A stretch of 5,804 bases of DNA from Actinomycetota bacterium (GTDB lineage Bacteria; Actinomycetota; Actinomycetes; UBA12327). Numbering within the stretch: position 1 is the first letter of the stretch; every line of letters starts with the position of its first letter. The notes under the pieces were generated by a model that saw only the letters and a program-made list of their open reading frames with translations, was not told where the DNA came from and did no database searches. Position numbers and translations under genes: made by a program. This document shows, piece by piece, positions 1 to 5,017 of the stretch. The stretch covers positions 1-5,804 of the forward strand of contig DPWC01000210.1 of NCBI GenBank assembly GCA_003529305.1, given 5' to 3'.

Positions 1-654
1 GGAATTACCGGCCGAGACCTGCTGCTGGATTCTGGAACCGGCGCTCAAGAACTCTTGGCGCTGGGGTTTGGCTTCTCCACTTTCCGGTGGGCCGCACCGA
101 CCGGAACCGCACGCTCCGTTAGCGACCTCGCGGGGCGGCGTATTGCCACTTCGTATCGCGGCTTAGTGGGCTCAGCCCTGTCAGCGGCCGGGGTCAGTGC
201 GCAGATCGTCGGTCTGGATGGTGCGGTGGAAAACGCCGTGGCATTGGGAGTCGCCGATGCCGTGGCTGATGTGGTGGACACGGGTACGACACTTCGTGCC
301 GCTGGCCTAGAGCTCGTTGGTGAGCCGATCCTGAATTCTGAAGCTCTGCTGATTGGGCGACCTGGCGCTGACGACTCGGCGCAGGTAGTGCAGATGCTGC
401 GTCGTCTCGAGGGAGTAATCGTGGCGCGCACCTATGTGATGATGGAATACGACATCGCTACATCACTCCTCGAGCAAGCCTCCGCCCTGACTCCAGGAAT
501 TGAGTCACCCACGGTCTCCCCACTGCGTGAAGACGGCTGGGTCGCCGTGCGGGCGATGGTGCCGCGGTCCGATCAGCACACGGTCATGGATGCTTTGTCC
601 ACCCTTGGTGCCAAGGGGGTCATCGTGACCGATATTCACGCCTGCCGGCTCTAG
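1..654 (+). CDS. hisG: ATP phosphoribosyltransferase, long form, C-terminal part (5' end outside window)
   Basis: HisG catalyses the first step of histidine biosynthesis in the cytoplasm: ATP plus PRPP gives phosphoribosyl-ATP. The reading frame is open from base 1 and gives 217 residues ending at TAG. It begins with GITGRDLL, a conserved block that lies roughly 65 residues into actinobacterial HisG, so about a quarter of the protein is missing on the left. The PRPP-binding signature is visible at residues 77-98 (E...GVADAVADVVDTGTTL). Residues about 144-217 form the C-terminal ACT-like regulatory domain (ITPGIESPT near 164-171, then a terminal D-I-H-A-C-R-L). This marks the long, hexameric form that is feedback-inhibited by histidine. 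No other his gene is in view downstream, so hisG is probably the last gene of its unit; a weak hairpin follows the stop. Nothing indicates truncation inside the window. Confidence 0.96.
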   Translation, partial: GITGRDLLLDSGTGAQELLALGFGFSTFRWAAPTGTARSVSDLAGRRIATSYRGLVGSALSAAGVSAQIVGLDGAVENAVALGVADAVADVVDTGTTLRAAGLELVGEPILNSEALLIGRPGADDSAQVVQMLRRLEGVIVARTYVMMEYDIATSLLEQASALTPGIESPTVSPLREDGWVAVRAMVPRSDQHTVMDALSTLGAKGVIVTDIHACRL

Positions 655-660
655 TGAGCG

Positions 661-675
661 GGCGCAGGCTGCGCC
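661..675 (+). terminator. Weak stem-loop just after hisG
   Basis: GGCGCA (661-666) and TGCGCC (670-675) are perfect inverted repeats with a 3-nt loop, starting 6 nt after the hisG stop. An alternative fold pairs CAGGC (665-669) with GCCTG (673-677). No T-run follows, so a role as a terminator is only a guess from position. It could equally be part of a longer 3' structure. Confidence 0.3.
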
Positions 676-776
676 TGAGTGTGCGGGATCGGCCCGGAAA
701 ATGGGCGACACGCCGATGGATATTCGCTGGCGTGGGGCATCGGGGGTGTCACCCTGAAAATCCTTCCCCACCCCTT

Positions 777-781
777 GGAGG
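777..781 (+). promoter_or_regulatory. Shine-Dalgarno site of the aquaporin gene
   Basis: GGAGG lies 6 nt before the ATG at 788 and fixes that start. C-rich sequence just upstream (CACCCC, 769-774) can pair with GGGGTG (743-748), and CCCCAC (766-771) can instead pair with GTGGGG (732-737). A structured leader close to the ribosome binding site is therefore possible but unproven. I found no convincing -35/-10 pair in the hisG-aquaporin gap. Confidence 0.75.
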
Positions 782-787
782 TTATCC

Positions 788-1468
788 ATGGCCCGCAAAC
801 TCGTGGCCGAATTTCTGGGTACAGCCATTTTGGTCTTCGTGGCCGTCGGTGCTGCCGTCGGTGGACTGAAGACTGGTGTTGGCAGCAGCGTGCTGAGCGT
901 TGTCGGCGTGGCGCTGGCGTTCGGACTCGTGCTGTTCGCCTTGGCGTATGCGCTCGGCAGCATCTCGGGTTGCCATGTCAATCCCGCCGTCACTGTCGGC
1001 ATGATCGTCGCCCGCCGGCAGTCGGTCACTGAGGGCATTGGGTTCATCGTCGCTCAGTGCATCGGTGCCATTGCTGGAGCCGGTTTGTTGAAGTACCTCG
1101 TCGGCGCAGGCCTAAAGGACACCACCGGCGCTCTCGGTTCCAACACCACGGCAGTGGTGGGCACGACTGGTTCACTGGTGGCTGAGGTCATCATGACCTT
1201 CATCTTCGTGTCGGTGATCCTCCTGGTGACTCGCACTTCCAACAGCGCTGCTGGCGCAGCGATCGGTTTGGCTCTGGCCGCTATTCACCTCGTGGGCATC
1301 CCGATTACCGGCACCTCGGTCAACCCGGCTCGCTCACTGGGTCCGGCGCTGTTCGCCGGGGGAGATGCACTGAGCCAGCTGTGGGTCTTCATCGTGGCCC
1401 CATTGGTCGGTGGAATTCTCGCGGCCGTGATCGTGCCCTACCTGTCCAAGGACGCTGCGTCGTCCTAA
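788..1468 (+). CDS. aqpZ: AqpZ-like water channel (MIP family aquaporin)
   Basis: This is an integral membrane channel that lets water cross the cytoplasmic membrane. The 226 residues match the usual bacterial AqpZ length (about 230). Six hydrophobic segments lie near residues 5-27, 35-57, 83-105, 129-149, 154-173 and 198-219. The two half-helix loops carry canonical NPA motifs at 65-67 (GCHVNPAVT) and 179-181 (TSVNPARSLGPAL). By alignment with AqpZ from memory, the selectivity filter is F45, H167, T176 and R182, the narrow water-selective type. The glycerol-facilitator type normally has glycine in place of the histidine, so GlpF is unlikely. The ATG follows a good GGAGG site. No glp or osmoregulatory gene is adjacent. 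The gene sits alone between hisG and the infC operon and is followed by three stem-loops, which suggests a single-gene unit. C62, next to the first NPA loop, is unusual (see findings). Confidence 0.95.
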   Translation: MARKLVAEFLGTAILVFVAVGAAVGGLKTGVGSSVLSVVGVALAFGLVLFALAYALGSISGCHVNPAVTVGMIVARRQSVTEGIGFIVAQCIGAIAGAGLLKYLVGAGLKDTTGALGSNTTAVVGTTGSLVAEVIMTFIFVSVILLVTRTSNSAAGAAIGLALAAIHLVGIPITGTSVNPARSLGPALFAGGDALSQLWVFIVAPLVGGILAAVIVPYLSKDAASS

Positions 1469-1478
1469 GGCAGTCACG

Positions 1479-1519
1479 CAGACGCCCACAGGCAGCGTCT
1501 GGCCGATCCTCCCGATCGG
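1479..1519 (+). repeat. Two small stem-loops behind the aquaporin gene
   Basis: CAGACGC (1479-1485) pairs perfectly with GCGTCTG (1495-1501) around a 9-nt loop. CCGATC (1503-1508) then pairs perfectly with GATCGG (1514-1519) around CTCCC. Both are read directly from the sequence. They precede the larger hairpin at 1526-1559 and may help termination or protect the aquaporin mRNA 3' end. The role is inferred from position only. Confidence 0.45.
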
Positions 1520-1525
1520 ATCAGT

Positions 1526-1572
1526 CCCGATGGCCGGCCCTCAGGGGTCGGCCATCGGGCTGTTATCGTTCT
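1526..1572 (+). terminator. Strong stem-loop, probable transcription terminator of the aquaporin gene
   Basis: The arms 1526-1540 and 1545-1559 form a 15-bp stem (14 Watson-Crick pairs and one G-T wobble at 1537/1548) closed by a 4-nt loop, TCAG. It starts 57 nt after the aquaporin stop. The following bases are only mildly T-rich (CTGTTATCGTTCTG), so this is not a textbook U-tailed terminator. Actinobacteria often use strong stems with poor U-tails, which makes termination the likely role. It could also be bifunctional, or part of a long infC leader if the infC promoter lies upstream. Confidence 0.6.
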
Positions 1573-1720
1573 GCCTGACCTGCTGGGCCATCTCGGATCG
1601 TCCACGACGACTCGAAAGGCCTGGCACCAAGCGGAGTCCCTCCCACCCGCATCGATGAGGTTCAGCGATGAGCCGCAGTCGTCGGGTCCGGTCTGCGTCA
1701 GGGTGACTTGGCGCCGCGCA

Positions 1721-1759
1721 GTGGACGCGATGTCCACAGCGTTCGGTCTTGCCGAGCGC
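1721..1759 (+). repeat. Two adjacent hairpins in the infC leader
   Basis: GTGGAC (1721-1726) pairs with GTCCAC (1732-1737) around GCGAT. Directly after it, GCGTTCGG (1739-1746) pairs with CCGAGCGC (1752-1759), with one G-T wobble, around TCTTG. They end about 11 nt before the terminator-like hairpin at 1771. The spacing suggests a compact structured leader. No known leader family was recognised. Confidence 0.4.
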
Positions 1760-1770
1760 GCGTGCCGGTG

Positions 1771-1809
1771 GGGCCTTGCTGGTGAACAGCGAGGCCTTTT
1801 CGCTGTTCA
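1771..1809 (+). terminator. Candidate attenuator in the infC leader: terminator-like hairpin with an overlapping alternative hairpin
   Basis: Hairpin A pairs 1772-1781 with 1787-1796 (10 bp, one G-T wobble at 1777/1791, loop GTGAA). It is followed at once by TTTT (1797-1800), the hallmark of an intrinsic terminator. Hairpin B pairs TGAACAGCGA (1783-1792) with TCGCTGTTCA (1800-1809), a perfect 10-bp stem with a 7-nt loop. B uses the 3' arm of A, so the two cannot coexist. They lie 30-68 nt before the infC start. Because B's second arm lies after the T-run, B can only compete once polymerase has passed that point. It is therefore not a classical upstream antiterminator. The regulatory role is inferred. 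Confidence 0.5.
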
Positions 1810-1825
1810 GGACACCTCGATCGAC

Positions 1826-1832
1826 AAAGGAG
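1826..1832 (+). promoter_or_regulatory. Shine-Dalgarno site that decides the infC start
   Basis: AAAGGAG is the best ribosome binding site in the region. It lies 6 nt before ATC at 1839, ideal spacing for that codon. The next in-frame GTG (1857) is 24 nt away, too far. The upstream in-frame TTG (1749) and GTG (1782) have no comparable site and would place the terminator-like hairpin inside the coding region. Confidence 0.8.
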
Positions 1833-1838
1833 TCTGGT

Positions 1839-2447
1839 ATCAGCGTTGAACCCCGCGTGAACGAGCGGATCCGTGTCCCCGAAGTTCGCCTTGTCGGACC
1901 AGCCGGTGAGCAAGTCGGCATCGTGCGACTTGAGGATGCTTTGCGGTTGGCCCAAGAGGCCGATCTCGACCTCGTGGAGGTTGCTCCCAACGAGCGGCCT
2001 CCGGTGTGCAAGCTCATGGATTACGGCAAGTTCAAGTACGAGGCAGCGCTGAAGGCGCGCGAATCGCGCCGCAACCAGGTGAACACTGTCATCAAGGAAA
2101 TGAAACTCCGTCCGAAGATCGATCCGCACGACTACGAAACCAAGAAGGGTCATGTCGAGCGGTTCCTGAAGATGGGGGACAAGGTCAAGGTCACGATCAT
2201 GTTTCGCGGTCGTGAGCAGAGCCGGCCCGAGTTGGGCTACAACCTGCTCAAGCGACTGGCGGAGGATGTTGCCGATCTGGGGTTCGTGGAATACGCACCC
2301 AAGCAGGACGGCCGCAACATGATCATGGTGCTGGGGCCAGTGAAGAAGAAGGCCGATGCCAAGGCGCAGCGGGAAGCCGACAAGGCCGCCCGCGCGATGA
2401 CGGTAGACGGCGAAGCGGGTCAGGGCGAGGAGAGCGGCGATGCCTAA
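1839..2447 (+). CDS. infC: Translation initiation factor IF-3, probable ATC start codon
   Basis: IF3 binds the 30S subunit, keeps the ribosomal subunits apart, and checks start codon and initiator tRNA. From ATC at 1839 the protein has 202 residues. It begins M-S-V-E-P-R-V-N-E-R, which lines up with the actinobacterial IF3 N-terminus (compare MSTETRVNER, recalled for mycobacteria). The N-terminal domain covers about 8-77 and includes the family block KLMDYGKFKYE at 58-68. The lysine-rich linker helix follows, and the C-terminal 30S-binding domain runs about 83-170 (KLRPKID 89-95, FRGRE 122-126, GRNMIMVL 158-165). Residues 168-202 form a charged tail, basic then acidic, beyond the E. coli protein end. 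No in-frame ATG exists near the start. In E. coli infC starts with AUU, which lets IF3 repress its own translation; a similar role here is inferred. The gene overlaps rpmI by 8 nt. It opens the translation operon behind a structured leader. Confidence 0.96.
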   Translation: MSVEPRVNERIRVPEVRLVGPAGEQVGIVRLEDALRLAQEADLDLVEVAPNERPPVCKLMDYGKFKYEAALKARESRRNQVNTVIKEMKLRPKIDPHDYETKKGHVERFLKMGDKVKVTIMFRGREQSRPELGYNLLKRLAEDVADLGFVEYAPKQDGRNMIMVLGPVKKKADAKAQREADKAARAMTVDGEAGQGEESGDA

Positions 2448-2634
2448 GAACAAGACGCACAGTGGTGCGAAGAAGCGGTTCCGAGTAACTGGCTCGGGCA
2501 AGCTCATGCGCGAGCGCACCAACAAGCGACACCTGCTGGAAGGCAAGGCCTCCAAGCGCGTTCGGCGACTTGCGCTGGATGTCGAGATGGCCCCTGGTGA
2601 TGCCAAGAAGGCCAAGAAGCTGCTCGGCCGGTAG
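2440..2634 (+). CDS. rpmI: 50S ribosomal protein bL35
   Basis: bL35 is a small, strongly basic protein of the large ribosomal subunit. The 64-residue length is typical. The family signature is at the N-terminus (MPKNKTHSGAKKRFR, residues 1-15), followed by HLLEGK at 31-36 and a basic stretch around 38-43. The start codon lies inside the end of infC: ATGCCTAA contains both the rpmI ATG and the infC TAA. AGGAG at 2428-2432, 7 nt upstream, is within infC coding sequence. Such an overlap usually means translational coupling, so IF3 and bL35 synthesis are probably linked. The gene is followed after 35 nt by rplT. Confidence 0.98.
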   Translation: MPKNKTHSGAKKRFRVTGSGKLMRERTNKRHLLEGKASKRVRRLALDVEMAPGDAKKAKKLLGR

Positions 2635-2669
2635 CCGAACCTGATTCCGAAGAACAAGGAGAACGAGAC

Positions 2670-3050
2670 ATGGCACGCGTCAAGAGGGCCGTTAACGCCC
2701 AGAAGAAGCGTCGTGAGGTTCTAGAACGCGCTAGCGGTTACCGCGGACAGCGTTCGCGGTTGTACCGCAAGGCCAAGGAGCAGGTCACGCATTCCTTGGT
2801 CTACAACTATCGTGATCGGAAGGCGCGTAAGGGAGATTTCCGCCGACTGTGGATTCAACGCATTAACGCCGCCACTCGCGCTCAGGGTCTGACCTACAAC
2901 CGGTTCATTCAAGGTCTGGGTTTGGCCGGCATTGAGGTGGACCGACGCATGCTGGCGGAACTGGCGGTCAACGACATTGATGCCTTCAACGCGCTCGTTG
3001 AGGTAGCTCGCACCGCGCTTCCTGCGGACCGCAACGCTGCCTCCGTCTGA
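2670..3050 (+). CDS. rplT: 50S ribosomal protein bL20
   Basis: bL20 binds 23S rRNA early and is needed for 50S assembly. The 126 residues match the family (about 117-129). The long basic N-terminal extension is present (ARVKRAVNAQKKRREVL, residues 2-18). The family signature KGDFRRLWIQRIN spans 54-66, and the globular part includes LTYNRFIQGL at 74-83 and the hydrophobic C-terminal helices to about 115. AAGGAG (2656-2661) lies 8 nt before the ATG. In E. coli and Bacillus, L20 represses the infC-rpmI-rplT operon by binding its mRNA. A similar loop may act here through the infC leader, but I recognise no L20-binding motif. Confidence 0.98.
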   Translation: MARVKRAVNAQKKRREVLERASGYRGQRSRLYRKAKEQVTHSLVYNYRDRKARKGDFRRLWIQRINAATRAQGLTYNRFIQGLGLAGIEVDRRMLAELAVNDIDAFNALVEVARTALPADRNAASV

Positions 3051-3071
3051 CACCTTGTGGTCGGCGGCTCG

Positions 3072-3890
3072 ATGCTGACTTCCACGAAGGCGCCGAAGGT
3101 AGCGAAGGCTCGAGAACTGAGTCGGCGTCGCGAGCGCACCCAACAGCGCCTCTTCCTAGCGGAAGGGCCGCAGGCTGTTCGCGAAGCATTGCGCCGTACC
3201 GGCACGGTGGTGGAACTTTTTCTGACACCGCAGGCTCAGGAGCGTGAGCCTGCTCTGGCCGAGATGGCTCGCCGGCAGGGCGTGGCTCTGAATCTGTGCA
3301 CAGAGGCAGTCGCTGGCGCTTTGGCGCAGACAGTCACGCCGCAGGGAGTAGTAGCCGTGTGCCGGCACTTGGATGTCGATCTTGCCGTTGCCGTTGGTGC
3401 ATCCACTCAATTGGTCGCTGTCTTGGCAGAGGTACGCGACCCCGGCAATGCGGGGGCGGTTGTGAGGTGCGCCGACGCCGCTGGCTGCGATGCTGTCGCG
3501 CTGACCGGCGACGCGGTGGATCTCTACAACCCCAAGGTCGTCCGAGCGAGCGCTGGAAGTGCTTTCCATGTGCCGATCTGTGTAGGAACGAGAACTCAGG
3601 AGTTCATTGCGCATGCCCGGGGCGCTGGACTTCGGGTGGTGGCAGCTGACGCCACCGGAGATCTCTTGCTGGATGATGCGACGGATTCAGGATTTCTATC
3701 CGCGCCAACGGCCTGGATATTTGGCAATGAAGCGCACGGATTGTCCAAGGAGATTCGCGACCTTTGCGATGCAGTAATTGCGGTGCCCATTCACGGACGC
3801 GCAGAGAGCCTCAATCTGGCAACGGCAGCGGCCGTTTGCCTCTACGCCTCGGCGCGCGCCCAGCGCCGCGAACTGCCCTCTCGCCAGTAG
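3072..3890 (+). CDS. TrmH/SpoU-family RNA 2'-O-ribose methyltransferase
   Basis: This SPOUT-fold enzyme transfers methyl from S-adenosylmethionine to a ribose 2'-OH in rRNA or tRNA. From ATG at 3072 it has 272 residues. Residues about 26-97 form the L30e-like substrate-binding domain (RLFLAEGPQAV at 26-36). The catalytic domain shows the three SPOUT motifs: RDPGNAGAVVR (122-132, with the conserved N126), FGNEAHGL (217-224, E220), and VPIHGRAESLNLATAAA (238-254, S246 and N248). The last two shape the trefoil-knot cofactor pocket. The start is uncertain: GTG at 3057 adds five residues, and neither start has a strong ribosome binding site. I prefer ATG because M-L-T matches the mycobacterial homologue start as I recall it (annotated tsnR). 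The gene begins 21 nt after rplT, so it is probably coupled to it. The target nucleotide cannot be read from sequence. Resistance methylase is a less likely role given the conserved operon position. Confidence 0.92.
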   Translation: MLTSTKAPKVAKARELSRRRERTQQRLFLAEGPQAVREALRRTGTVVELFLTPQAQEREPALAEMARRQGVALNLCTEAVAGALAQTVTPQGVVAVCRHLDVDLAVAVGASTQLVAVLAEVRDPGNAGAVVRCADAAGCDAVALTGDAVDLYNPKVVRASAGSAFHVPICVGTRTQEFIAHARGAGLRVVAADATGDLLLDDATDSGFLSAPTAWIFGNEAHGLSKEIRDLCDAVIAVPIHGRAESLNLATAAAVCLYASARAQRRELPSRQ

Positions 3891-3933
3891 GCTGAAAATA
3901 TCCATGTGGGCTCGCTGCCCCACCTCACCGCCC

Positions 3934-3938
3934 GGGAG
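3934..3938 (+). promoter_or_regulatory. Probable Shine-Dalgarno site of pheS
   Basis: GGGAG lies 11 nt before the ATG at 3950, a little far but the only candidate. The 59-nt gap after the methyltransferase also holds a weak inverted repeat, GTGGG (3906-3910) with CCCAC (3919-3923). There is no T-run, no leader peptide of the pheM type, and no T-box, so no attenuation signal for pheST is evident. Confidence 0.5.
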
Positions 3939-3949
3939 TCTCGCGCAGA

Positions 3950-5017
3950 ATGTCTGCCCCCAACAAGGACTTCGATCCGGTCGAGGTCGCGGCATTGGCT
4001 CCCGAATCCATCGCTGCGGCAGTGTCGGAGGCGCTCGTCGCCATCGCCGCAGCCGGCACACTCGATGACCTTCGACGCGTCCGCACTGCCCATACCGGCG
4101 ATCGGTCTGCCCTGGCTCTGGCAAATCGAGAGATCGGTGCCTTGCCGCCGGCAGCCAAGGCGGAAGCTGGGCAGCGAGTGGGTGCGGCGCGGGCCGAGGT
4201 TCGCTCAGCGCTGGAGGCGCGACAAGGAGTTCTTGAAGAGGAACGAGACAGCCGCGCATTGAGTGACGAGACCGTGGATGTCACGCTTCCGTGGGATAGA
4301 CGGCCCGTGGGTGCACGACATCCGTTGTCCACCATCGCTGAGCGCATCTGCGATGTGTTCGTTGCCATGGGATACGAGGTCGCTGAAGGCCCGGAGATCG
4401 AGACTGAATGGCACAACTTTGATGCGTTGAACATCCCGCCCGATCATCCGGCCCGGACGATGCAAGACACTTTCTTTGTCGAGTCGGCTGATGCTGGTCT
4501 GGTGCTGCGCACCCATACCTCACCGGTTCAGATTCGCTCCATGCTGGAGCGCACCCCGCCGATCTACATCGTGTGCCCGGGGCGCGTCTTTCGGACCGAC
4601 GAGCTTGATGCCACGCACACTCCTGTGTTCCACCAAGTCGAGTGCCTGGCCATTGACGAGGGCCTCACGATGGCCGATCTGAAGGGAACGCTGGATCACT
4701 TTGCGGTGGCCATGTTCGGACCAGATGCGCGCACTCGTCTTCGGCCGTCGTATTTTCCCTTCACCGAGCCATCGGCTGAACTTGATTTGTGGTTTCCCCA
4801 GGCCCGCGGTGGTGCTCGCTGGATTGAGTGGGGCGGCTGCGGAATGGTCAACCCTCGCGTTTTGACGGCATGCGGCATTGATCCAGACCGCTTCAGCGGA
4901 TTTGCCTTCGGCATGGGCCTTGAGCGAACCCTGATGTTTCGTCACGGCATCACCGATATGCACGACATGGTCGAAGGTGACCTTCGCTTCTCCAGTGCCT
5001 TTGGGACGGTCCTGTAA
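3950..5017 (+). CDS. pheS: Phenylalanine--tRNA ligase alpha subunit
   Basis: PheS is the catalytic subunit of the alpha2beta2 enzyme that charges tRNA-Phe with phenylalanine. The 355 residues are typical for the bacterial type. Residues about 15-105 form the N-terminal coiled-coil arm that contacts tRNA (rich in Ala, Glu and Arg). Class II synthetase motif 1 lies around 124-165 (HPLSTIAERICDVF at 124-137, then GPEIETEWHNFDALN at 147-161). THTSPVQIRSM follows at 188-198. Motif 2 is at 211-229 (GRVFRTDELDATHTPVFHQ), then FTEPSAELDLWFP at 271-283. Motif 3 is FAFGMGLER at 318-326, whose R326 contacts ATP. A319 corresponds to the alanine in E. coli PheS (A294) that limits the amino acid pocket to phenylalanine, so normal specificity is expected. 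The gene starts 59 nt after the methyltransferase, and its stop overlaps the pheT start by one base (TAATG). Confidence 0.98.
   Translation: MSAPNKDFDPVEVAALAPESIAAAVSEALVAIAAAGTLDDLRRVRTAHTGDRSALALANREIGALPPAAKAEAGQRVGAARAEVRSALEARQGVLEEERDSRALSDETVDVTLPWDRRPVGARHPLSTIAERICDVFVAMGYEVAEGPEIETEWHNFDALNIPPDHPARTMQDTFFVESADAGLVLRTHTSPVQIRSMLERTPPIYIVCPGRVFRTDELDATHTPVFHQVECLAIDEGLTMADLKGTLDHFAVAMFGPDARTRLRPSYFPFTEPSAELDLWFPQARGGARWIEWGGCGMVNPRVLTACGIDPDRFSGFAFGMGLERTLMFRHGITDMHDMVEGDLRFSSAFGTVL

Larger units (their letters stand above)
1469..1838 (+). promoter_or_regulatory. 370-bp non-coding region: aquaporin 3' end, infC promoter region and infC leader
   Basis: No ORF here looks like a real protein. 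The left third holds three back-to-back stem-loops (1479-1501, 1503-1519, 1526-1559) behind the aquaporin gene. The right third holds a run of hairpins (1721-1737, 1739-1759, 1771-1797 or the competing 1783-1809) and then the infC ribosome binding site. The infC promoter must lie in between or further upstream. TATCGT at 1564-1569 fits the loose actinobacterial -10 pattern TANNNT, but no matching -35 box is present, so I do not call it. The leader length and the nested hairpins suggest regulation of the infC-rpmI-rplT operon at the RNA level. Confidence 0.6.

Noticed and set aside
505..1047. Minus-strand open frame across the hisG end and aquaporin start.
   Set aside because: It overlaps two real genes in antisense, with low-complexity Ala/Thr/Pro composition and no recognisable domain.
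1564..1569. TATCGT as an infC -10 box.
   Set aside because: It fits TANNNT, but no -35-like TTGAC sequence lies at the right distance, and the bases there are part of the 1526-1559 hairpin.
1622..1628. TGGCACC, which fits the T-box core TGGNACC, upstream of infC.
   Set aside because: The flanking T-box consensus is missing, no Stem I or specifier loop is visible, and infC is not an expected T-box target. A six-base match in 370 bp is plausible by chance.
1749..1838. N-terminal extension of IF3 from the in-frame TTG at 1749 (or GTG at 1782).
   Set aside because: The extra residues have no IF3 resemblance, there is no ribosome binding site, and the stretch contains the terminator-like hairpin. 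ATC at 1839 has the right spacing and homology.
1698..2657. Long 319-residue open frame on the minus strand opposite infC and rpmI.
   Set aside because: It lies antisense to two certain genes, and no family is recognisable in it. Long antisense frames are common opposite GC-rich codons.
3850..3868. CGGCGC/GCGCCG hairpin near the end of the methyltransferase gene as a terminator before pheS.
   Set aside because: It lies inside coding sequence, has no T-run, and its pure G/C repeat is expected in Ala/Arg-rich codons.
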